A stretch of DNA of 37,602 nucleotides from Candidatus Aenigmatarchaeota archaeon (GTDB lineage Archaea; Aenigmatarchaeota; Aenigmatarchaeia; GW2011-AR5), in NCBI GenBank assembly GCA_016202875.1, contig JACQNX010000047.1, forward strand, positions 1 through 37,602, read 5' to 3'. Positions within the stretch are counted from its first letter, which is position 1; every line of letters starts with the position of its first letter. The notes under the pieces were generated by a model. That model was not told where the DNA came from. It made no database searches and saw only the letters and a program-made list of their open reading frames with translations. A program made the translations under genes and the position numbers. Shown here piece by piece: positions 18,394 through 27,000 of this stretch.

Positions 18394-18476
18394 GAAATGT
18401 AGCTGTTATTGGAAAAATAGTTGGATGGAAGAAACTGCCTGAACAAAAACAGGCAGGAAAATGTATGGATCAGTGA
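18390..18476 (+). pseudogene. Truncated remnant of module gene B
   Basis: MRNVAVIGKIVGWKKLPEQKQAGKCMDQ*; the 18-bp ttattggaaaaatagttg is identical to gene B at 17919-17936; same ATGA coupling. Confidence 0.6.
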
Positions 18477-18512
18477 TAGAATATAGGAAAATAGAAGTTT
18501 AAGGTGCTTAAA

Positions 18513-18965
18513 ATGATTGAGATTTACTTGATTGGAGAAGAAGGAGAAAGACAACAAGCTATGCAAAATGCTACAGGTTTTCTTCCCAGGCCGCTAAATG
18601 AGAATATGCTTAATTATCTTTTTTCTGATAAACACAGATCGGTTTTTCTTGTCTTATGTCGGGGCGTGTATCGAAGAGGTGCGTATCGTATGCATTTAAG
18701 TCCTGATGTTGAGGTCTGCTCTGATGCTGACATTCTTGATCAGTATTTCTATGCAAATGGCTTTAATGATGTTTATTTTCTTGAAAACCCGCGAGAGGCG
18801 CTTTCTATGCTTAGAGACAAGAAATGTAGAACAGATGTCATAATAGCGAGTATGGCGCATTCAGAAATAAACGGCCCTGAACTTGCCGAAGAAATAAGAA
18901 AATGGAAAAATGAAGGAGCAAATGCTATGAAACGTAAAACACAAACTAGGATGCGAATACAATGA
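18513..18965 (+). CDS. Hypothetical protein with degenerate receiver-like C-terminal half
   Basis: SDADILDQYFYANGFNDVYFLENPREALSMLRDKKCRTDVIIASMAHSEINGPELAEEIRKW resembles a REC domain; stop overlaps the thiolase start (ATGA). The track start is 18504. Confidence 0.55.
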   Translation: MIEIYLIGEEGERQQAMQNATGFLPRPLNENMLNYLFSDKHRSVFLVLCRGVYRRGAYRMHLSPDVEVCSDADILDQYFYANGFNDVYFLENPREALSMLRDKKCRTDVIIASMAHSEINGPELAEEIRKWKNEGANAMKRKTQTRMRIQ

Positions 18966-20131
18966 AAAACGCAGCAGTAGTCGGAATCGGGCAAACGAAG
19001 TTCGGCGAGCACTGGGACAAGTCGCTCAAGGATATGATATGCGAGGCATCGCTTGCTGCTGTTGCGGATGCAGGCGTTGAGAAGCAGGAGATAGAGAGCA
19101 TTTACATCGGAAACATGTCTGCAGGACGGTTTGCTGGACAGGAGCATTTGGGCGCGCTTGCTGCTGACTGCATAGGGGTGAGTGTGCCAGCGACGCGGTA
19201 CGAGGCTGCTTGCGCTTCGGGCAGTGTTGCGTTCAGGAATGCCTACAATGCTGTTGCAGCCGGGCAGGAAAAGCTGGTGCTTGTCATAGGCGTGGAAAAG
19301 ATGACTGATGTTGCTGTGCCCTCTGCTGTGCTGAGCTTGGCTGCTGCAGGAGACCAGGAGTGGGAAGCTTCTTCAGGCCTGACATTTGCTGGTGCTTACG
19401 CCCTGATTGCGAGAAGGCATATGCATGAGTTCGGCACGACCAAGGAGCAGCTTGCAGCTGTGGCTGTGCAGAACCACAGTAATGCTGTGGGCAATCCTTA
19501 TGCCCAGTTTCCTGTTGCTGTGAAAATGGAAGATGTCCTGAATGCGAACATGATTGCTGAGCCTCTAGGTCTTCTGGACTGTTCGCCGATAACAGACGGG
19601 GCTGCGGCTGTTGTTATTGCTGAAGAAAGTATAGCTAAAAAGCTGGGCAATGCGCCTGCATGGGTTCTTGGCTCTGGGCAGGGTGCAGACACACTGGCTC
19701 TGCACAGCCGCAAATCGCTCACAGAGATGCTGGCTACAAAACAGGCTGCGAAAAAAGCGTTTGAGCAGGCTGGTGTGCAGAGAAAGGATATGGATGTTGT
19801 GGAAGTTCATGACTGTTTTACAATTAATGAGATTATTGGTTTAGAGGATTTAGGCTTTTGTGAAAAAGGAAAAGGCGGCAAATTTGTTGAGGACGGAAAG
19901 ATAGAAAAAGGTGGTGAAGTTCCTACAAACACGCTCGGCGGACTAAAGGCATGCGGTCATCCTGTGGGCGCGACTGGAGTGAGGCAGATTATTGATATCA
20001 CAAGGCAGCTCAGGGGCAAGGCTTACAATCAGGTTAATGGCGCCCGGTACGGGCTGAACCTGAATATTGGAGGCTCTGGGGCGACGGCGGTTGTGAATAT
20101 TTTCGGAAGTGATGTGCCAGATGGGGGATGA
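18962..20131 (+). CDS. Thiolase (acetyl-CoA acetyltransferase)
   Basis: YEAACASGSVAFRNAYNAV catalytic Cys; EVHDCFTINEI; GGLKACGHPVGATGVRQI. Confidence 0.95.
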   Translation: MKNAAVVGIGQTKFGEHWDKSLKDMICEASLAAVADAGVEKQEIESIYIGNMSAGRFAGQEHLGALAADCIGVSVPATRYEAACASGSVAFRNAYNAVAAGQEKLVLVIGVEKMTDVAVPSAVLSLAAAGDQEWEASSGLTFAGAYALIARRHMHEFGTTKEQLAAVAVQNHSNAVGNPYAQFPVAVKMEDVLNANMIAEPLGLLDCSPITDGAAAVVIAEESIAKKLGNAPAWVLGSGQGADTLALHSRKSLTEMLATKQAAKKAFEQAGVQRKDMDVVEVHDCFTINEIIGLEDLGFCEKGKGGKFVEDGKIEKGGEVPTNTLGGLKACGHPVGATGVRQIIDITRQLRGKAYNQVNGARYGLNLNIGGSGATAVVNIFGSDVPDGG

Positions 20132-20409
20132 AAAAAATGCCGATTACAAAGGAATATGTTGACAGATTAAAACTAAAGCCTTATGAATCTATAGCAGTTA
20201 GAGAGGGGGAAAGAACTTACCTTGGCCATTATATGATGCATTCTGATAGTCATATTCATGTATTTTATGATGCAGTTCCTGATGAACACGTTTCTCATGT
20301 AGGGGCTCCTTATACACATAGATTAAATGAAATCGATGACGTCTATCCTGTAATAAAAGATGTAAGAAGAACTGAGGCAGCATTAGTTTGGCCAGAATTA
20401 GGTGATTAA
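20128..20409 (+). CDS. Hypothetical protein
   Basis: 93 aa, starts within the thiolase stop (ATGA), lies directly before the DUF35 gene. Confidence 0.6.
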   Translation: MKKMPITKEYVDRLKLKPYESIAVREGERTYLGHYMMHSDSHIHVFYDAVPDEHVSHVGAPYTHRLNEIDDVYPVIKDVRRTEAALVWPELGD

Positions 20410-20411
20410 AA

Positions 20412-20813
20412 ATGCCGCACAGATCAAGCGTTGCACAGCCGTGGAGGATGCAGGCAAGCAGGTACAGGCTTGCGGGCAATGAGTGTGTGATCTGCAAGAA
20501 TGTGGATTTCCCTCCCAGAAGGATTTGCAGTAAGTGTGGGGGGCATGATTTGGTGGAAAAGCAGCTGGCAGGAGAAGGGATAATAGAAACGTTTACGATT
20601 CTGCACACTGCGCCGGAGGGGTTTGAGGGGACAACGCCTTATGCTATCGGGCTCATAAGACTGAAAGAGGGGCCTGTTATCACTGCGCGGCTTGTTGGAG
20701 ATTTTGAGAAGATTGGGATTGGGAAGAGTGTAAAGGCTGTTTTCAGAAAAGTTTATGAGCATGGTGAAGGCGGGCTTATACACTACGGATTCAAATTTGA
20801 GATTGTTGAATAA
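20412..20813 (+). CDS. DUF35-type OB-fold/zinc-ribbon protein
   Basis: CVICKNVDFPPRRICSKCGG zinc ribbon then OB-fold (YAIGLIRLKEGPVITARLVG); neighbours thiolase and HMG-CoA synthase. Confidence 0.93.
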   Translation: MPHRSSVAQPWRMQASRYRLAGNECVICKNVDFPPRRICSKCGGHDLVEKQLAGEGIIETFTILHTAPEGFEGTTPYAIGLIRLKEGPVITARLVGDFEKIGIGKSVKAVFRKVYEHGEGGLIHYGFKFEIVE

Positions 20814-20823
20814 CGGTGAAAAC

Positions 20824-21243
20824 TTATAGAAGTGGTCCAAGCAAATGCTGAAATCCTTCTGGCAAGCGGTGTTTGTACTGTTTCAGCACATGTAAACCGA
20901 CTCCACTAATGCCTACAACTACATTATAACCACTTCCATCATCTAAACTAGCTTCTAAACATAAACCACATCCGCCTGCGCAGTAGATTCCACCTTCATT
21001 AGGGTCGCTAAGGGCTCTTCTCATTTCATCAAATCTATAAGACGGCGACAGAGCAGCTTCCCATGGAAAATCGTTTGGTGTACATAAGTTTGCACATGCT
21101 CTATCATCGTATGCAACAAAAAAATAAACCTTATCTATTCCAGCTTTCGTTAATGCTAATCTTGCTTTATCTGTTTTTATACTTTTTACTGGAATAAACC
21201 CTTCAGGCTCTGCAAGAGCCATTTCTGCGATATGCCAGCTCAT
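20824..21243 (-). CDS. Hypothetical protein with Cys motif (CAGGCGLC)
   Basis: 139 aa; CANLC and YCAGGCGLCLE; no family recognised. Confidence 0.5.
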   Translation of the reverse strand: MSWHIAEMALAEPEGFIPVKSIKTDKARLALTKAGIDKVYFFVAYDDRACANLCTPNDFPWEAALSPSYRFDEMRRALSDPNEGGIYCAGGCGLCLEASLDDGSGYNVVVGISGVGLHVLKQYKHRLPEGFQHLLGPLL

Positions 21244-21299
21244 TCTTACAACTTGATAATTAGTTTTATAAAGCCATGTTTAACAAAAATACTTAACTC

Positions 21300-21530
21300 C
21301 AACTAAAACCAAGAAACCCTGCAAATTTTATGGAAACCAGACACCTTGATTTCTTGTGGAGGATGTTATTTGTGTTGGTTGCTTGTGGGCTTTCACGAAA
21401 AACGGACAACCTTCCTTTCTTATAACGATGTTATTTGAGGTATATTTATATGGCAGGTTGCAGGAGAAAGGAAGGGGTGTTGGCGATTTTTGAACATATA
21501 TGTTAAGAAACCTTGGTTTCTGATAGAGAT
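21300..21530. promoter_or_regulatory. Candidate replication origin with ORB-like repeats
   Basis: Several GGTTTCTTGtGG-like elements in both orientations, an AT-rich segment inside an 11-bp inverted repeat, directly upstream of orc1/cdc6. Confidence 0.5.
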
Positions 21531-21612
21531 AAGTTTATATATGCTGGAAGAGAAATAGGGGTGTTAGTGTTTTTATTTTTGTTGAACATTTTCATACAGG
21601 TGTGGGTGTGGA

Positions 21613-22872
21613 ATGGAATCAGTGACTACTACAACGGCAAATAACACATCACATATAGCACCGAGCATATCAGCTAATATCTTTTCTCAATACATACAGA
21701 ACGAAGGCGTATTCAAGGATAAAAAATTCCTTTCCTCTTCATTTATTCCACAAACAATACCACACAGGGAACAGGAAATACAGCACATAAGTTCTATGCT
21801 TGCCCCTGTCCTGAAAGGATACAACCCCAACAATGTCTTCATATACGGGACATGTGGAACAGGGAAAACAATCTGCACAAAATTTGTTCTTGGCCAGCTT
21901 GCGGATATCTCCAAAAACAAGGTCACAACACTTTATGTAAATTGCAAGATGAAAAAGGTTGCTGATACAGAGTACCGGCTGTTTGCACAGATGCTTAAAG
22001 ACCTGAATGAATTTGTGCCGGACACAGGGCTGCCCACCGACGTACTTTACAGGAAGTTCTTTGCCAGGATAGAAGAAAGAAAGATGCCTGTAATCATAGT
22101 CCTGGATGAGATAGACGTGCTGCTGAAAAAAGTAGGAGACGAGTTTCTTTATAACCTCACACGCATTAACACAGAGCTGGTAAGGTCGCATGTCACTGTC
22201 ATAGGCATAACAAACGACCTTGCGTGCAGGGATCGGTTAGATGCGCGGGTAAAGTCATCACTGTCAGAAGAAGAGATCATGTTCAAGCCGTACAATGCTG
22301 TGCAGTTAAAAGATATTCTTGGATTTAGGGCCACGATGGGATTCAGGGAAGGCGCTATTGAAGACGGAGCTCTGAGCAAGTGCGCGGCGCTTGCTGCGCA
22401 GGAACATGGAGATGCGCGCAGGGCTTTGGATCTGATGCGAGTGGCTGGAGAGGTAGCAGACCGTCTTGGTGAAAGGGTGGTCACAGAAAAGCATGTAGAC
22501 ATGGCAGAACAGAAGATAAGTTTAGACCGTATTACTGAGGCTGTGCGCATACAACCTAAACAATCACAGGCTGTCCTGTACTCTGCCCTGTTGCTGGAAA
22601 AAAGGAATAAATCACAGAAGAAGTGGACTGACTCACGTCTGCTTACGGGCGATGTTTATAATTCCTACAAAACTGTATGCGAGAAAGGCGGCATGAAAGC
22701 GCTGACACAGAGAAGGGTGAGCGATCTCATAAGCGAGCTGGACATGCTTGGCATAATAAATGCAAGGATTATTTCAAAAGGCAGACACGGCAGGACGCGG
22801 GAGATATCACTGGACATGGCAGAAACCACACTAGAGAAGGTTGAGAAACTCCTCATGGACAGGTTTGAATGA
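21613..22872 (+). CDS. cdc6: Orc1/Cdc6 origin-recognition AAA+ protein
   Basis: Walker A YGTCGTGKT, Walker B VLDEIDVLL, sensor/winged-helix C-terminus. Confidence 0.95.
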   Translation: MESVTTTTANNTSHIAPSISANIFSQYIQNEGVFKDKKFLSSSFIPQTIPHREQEIQHISSMLAPVLKGYNPNNVFIYGTCGTGKTICTKFVLGQLADISKNKVTTLYVNCKMKKVADTEYRLFAQMLKDLNEFVPDTGLPTDVLYRKFFARIEERKMPVIIVLDEIDVLLKKVGDEFLYNLTRINTELVRSHVTVIGITNDLACRDRLDARVKSSLSEEEIMFKPYNAVQLKDILGFRATMGFREGAIEDGALSKCAALAAQEHGDARRALDLMRVAGEVADRLGERVVTEKHVDMAEQKISLDRITEAVRIQPKQSQAVLYSALLLEKRNKSQKKWTDSRLLTGDVYNSYKTVCEKGGMKALTQRRVSDLISELDMLGIINARIISKGRHGRTREISLDMAETTLEKVEKLLMDRFE

Positions 22873-22935
22873 TGATCCTGCTGGGAAAGAAATAAGAGTT
22901 TTTCCCAAACTTTACAAAAATAAGGCGACATTTTC

Positions 22936-24036
22936 ATGGCAAACGCGGGGGCGGTGGAGATATTTTTCAAAAAAGGCAGGCTCCTTACCCCTGAGGCCCT
23001 TCGCTACCTGGAAAACAAGAATGCCGAGAACTTTTTATCAGAGAGCTCTGATCTTGTTGTGGATGTAGAAGACCTGCTTGCCAGGGAAGACAAGATACAC
23101 ATAATCAGAAACATAACAGGGAAAAAGAGCGAGGTCACCACAGCTGATATTGTTCGCTTTTACAATTCCAAATACGAGAAAATGAAAAACATAATTCTCT
23201 CACGCATGCAGAAGAATTTTATCTCGATAAACAAATTAGATACCCAGAGGAGCGAGGTTTGTGTCATCGGCATAGTCAGAGACATTAAGGGCAACGAAGG
23301 GAAGAAGAATATAGAGCTGGAAGATTCAACAGGGTCTGTAACAGTTGTGTTTGAGCCCAACCTTATAGAAGACCTGGAACTGGATGATGTTGTTGCTGTA
23401 CAGGGCATAGCTGCTGGGAAGGTTATGTTCGGCAAAAAAATACTATTTCCAGATGTTCCGCTACGGCAGCCGACAAAAGGCAGTGGGAAGGCATGCTTTA
23501 TCTCTGACCTGCATTTAGATGAGGCACCAAAGCAGGATCTGGAAAAATTTCTGCGCTGGCTTGAGGGGCAGGATACAAGATACCTTTTCGTAGTCGGCGA
23601 TATCGGCGACATCAATATTTTTGAATACCTGGTTGATGCTTACTGCAGAGATAAAAAGGTATTCGTAGCGATGGGCAAAGACGCAGAGGAGATGCCTGGC
23701 TTTCCATCAGAGCTCAAATCAAAAAATGTAATCGCTCTCAGTAACCCCGCACTGGTTGAAATAAATGGCATCAAAATCCTGGTTATAAACAATTTTGACA
23801 TCAAAATGTTGAGGAAAAGGCACCTCGGCAACATAAAACCCATACTTGAAGAAGACTTCATGGCACTAGAAGAACTGCCTGATATTGTGCATTGCGGGCA
23901 CAGCCATGAGGCGAGCATAAATAATTACAAATCCACGACAATAATTAATGCCGGCTCTTTACTCACAAATTTCAGACCGGTAATAGTGGACTTTGCCACG
24001 CGTGAATGCATGCAGGTCGATGTTGCAGGTTTGTAG
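22936..24036 (+). CDS. DNA polymerase D small subunit (DP1)-like protein with degenerate phosphoesterase site
   Basis: OB-fold plus CFISDLHLDEAP, FVVGDIGD, LRKRHLGN, ELPDIVHCGHSH; located between cdc6 and polB. Confidence 0.8.
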   Translation: MANAGAVEIFFKKGRLLTPEALRYLENKNAENFLSESSDLVVDVEDLLAREDKIHIIRNITGKKSEVTTADIVRFYNSKYEKMKNIILSRMQKNFISINKLDTQRSEVCVIGIVRDIKGNEGKKNIELEDSTGSVTVVFEPNLIEDLELDDVVAVQGIAAGKVMFGKKILFPDVPLRQPTKGSGKACFISDLHLDEAPKQDLEKFLRWLEGQDTRYLFVVGDIGDINIFEYLVDAYCRDKKVFVAMGKDAEEMPGFPSELKSKNVIALSNPALVEINGIKILVINNFDIKMLRKRHLGNIKPILEEDFMALEELPDIVHCGHSHEASINNYKSTTIINAGSLLTNFRPVIVDFATRECMQVDVAGL

Positions 24037-24077
24037 ATTTATAGTGATTTGCGCAGCAAATAAATGAGGGTGATTAT

Positions 24078-27000
24078 ATGAAAATGCAGATAGTTGATGT
24101 GGATTATTTTTTAAACACAAACAAGCCAGTTGTGAGAATTTTTGGCAGGTCGCAGAATGGCAATGCTGTCTGCATCCTGTACGACCAACTGCTTCCCTAT
24201 TTTTATGTCAAATGTTCTGAAGAGCAGGCTGAAAGAATTAAGGGAATAAAAGAGGTGCGCAGCGTAGAAGACGCAGAGATGTACATACCAATAGGATATC
24301 AAGAAAAAAAGACCCTCCTCAAGAAAATCATTTTACTAAACCCGCAGGATGTGCCAGAAACACGGGACAGAATATCTGCTCTTGGTATCAGAGAGGTGTT
24401 TGAGGCGGACATCATGTTTAAATACAGATTTATGATTGACCATGGTCTTTTTGGCATGCAGTGGATAGATGCAGAATGCACAAAAGCCAACACAAAAGTT
24501 GCAAAGGTGCCGGCTTACTGTGCAACCACAATAAAACCAGTAGAACAAACAGGCAACGCAGAACTTAGAATACTCTCTTTTGACATAGAATGCGTTTCAG
24601 ATGATATCAAGAGAGCGCCTGACGCAAAGAAAGACCCTATAGTCATGATATCCATGGCATTCCACCCTGCGTACAAAGGCAAGAAAAATATTGTTTTTGT
24701 GGCCAAGCACGTTCTAGGAGAAAATACCAAGGGATTTGGTTCAGAAAAGAATATGCTAGAAGAATTTGTAAAGCTTATTGATGACTACGACCCTGATATA
24801 ATCACAGGTTATAATATCAACAATTTTGACTTGCCTTATTTAATGGAGAGGCTTAAGCACAATAAAATTCCCCTCAACATAGGACGATCGGACAAGCCTA
24901 TGTTCGGCAGGACAACGGGCATGACTACAGAGTTCGTAATACCTGGCAGGGTTGTTTTTGATCCTTACCAGATATTAAAGCGCGACCCATGGCTGAAATT
25001 CCAGCGCTATGACCTCAACACAGTGGCAAAGAAAATGCTGAATGAAGAGAAACACAATGTTGAATACAGCGAGATGGCAGCTCTTTGGGCGGGTTCGCGA
25101 GAAGGGCTGAGCAGATTTATAGAGTACGCACGAAAGGACGCTGACCTTTCATTAAGGCTGGTTGTAGAGAAAGGCCTGATGGACAAGTTCTACGAACTTT
25201 CAAAGATTTCTGGCGTTCTCCTGCAGGATGTTTTCGGAGGACAGACACGTCGGGTGGACACCATGATACTGCATGAATTCAAGAAAATGGACTTTGTCAT
25301 GCCGCTCAATCCCTCAAAATCAGACCTTATCAGAAGAGCAAAGGAGCGCGATAAAGAAGGGCTCAAGGGCGCAATAGTCATGGAGCCTAAAAAAGGACTG
25401 CACGCAGACGGCTGTGTCATTGTTCTGGATTTCAAGAGCTTGTACCCTTCGATAATGAGAACGTACAACATATCACCCGATACTTTATTACAGCAGGGCA
25501 ATGCACCACATGAGACATCGCCAACAGGGGCAAAATTTGTAGCTGCAGGAATACAGCAGGGCATTTTGCCTTCTCTGCTAACACAGCTTATAGAAACACG
25601 AAGCAAGATTAAAAAAGAAATGAAGGCCGCATCCGGCGAGAAGAAGAGGATTCTTAATGCAAAACAGCTCGCAATAAAGGACATGTCGAACAGCGTGCAT
25701 GCAAGCACAGATATAGTTGTTCAGGAACCTACAGGCAACTTGCACGTGTGTGAGATAGAAACGCTTTTCAACGAACTGGTGAAGGAGCACCCTGTAAAAA
25801 AAATCGGAGATACAGAGGTAATAGAACTTGACAGATGGCAGACATTAAGCGTAGATGGCAATAAATCATGCTTCAAACCTATGTACGCTATATCAAGGCA
25901 TAAGCATGCGGGCGAATTGACAAGGATCAAGACAGCAATGAGCGAAGTTATGATTACAGATGACCACAGCATCATGGCTATGGCAGGGAGGCAATCAAAC
26001 AGACAAAGAGAAAGCCAGTTTGATGGGCTTGTGGAAAAAGGCGGCAAGGAGGTTTCTGAAGAAGATATCATAGCTCAAGTCAGAAAAGTCTGTCTGCCGG
26101 AAAACGACGTTACATTTAACTGGCTTGAATTTTTAAAGACTTTACCAGAAGAAGAAATTTTAGATATATGTTTGTATATCCCTAAAAGCCTGCAGCTGAA
26201 TAAAAAAGGCTGGCTCAAAAACAGAGTAAAGATGCTTTCTGCATTCAATGGACCGGCAGATTCAGCAACTTTGCAGACGATTGTTGAACGACGTATACTG
26301 AGAAGCTCGGAGGGTGTTTTGATAAATAGAACAGGCTTAACAACAGTCGGCAATTGTGGCATTGTACCTGTATATGAGCCCACAGAAGACGGAGAGGCGC
26401 TGATCGATTTCTACGAAGATTTTACATATGCCAAGGAAGAACCACTGTATTACACACTTCCGATTACAGCTGCACAGAAACTGCCCAAATTTATTGAGCG
26501 GCATTCATTCGTGGCTGTCGGCGGAGCGCATCAAGGCCGCAGAAAGGTTCCTATTCACCTGCCTGTTACGGACGAACTTGCAGAACTTATAGGATGGTTT
26601 GTAGCAGAGGGCAGTACGTACAAGCGGGGTAATTCTTTCAGGTCAACAATATCCAATACAAATAAAAGCCATATCAGACGTATAACGTACCTGATCAAAA
26701 AATGTTTTGGTTACGACGCACGTATATTTAATAAAGATATAACAATGAACACAAAGCTGTTATATCTGTTCTTCAGGCATCTGTGCGGCTCATCCTCTTA
26801 TATGAAACAGGTACCGGATTTTATACTTAATTCCAACACGAAGATCCGCGAAGCATTTATGAAAGGTTACTATAGCGGCGATGGCAATGTAAAAGTGCAC
26901 CGTATTAATACAGTGAGTAAAACTCTGGCTGCACAGTTGAACGTCATGCTAAAAGAGTTCGGTGGCGTGCAGTATAATTATTTTGACGGGCTATACCGCA

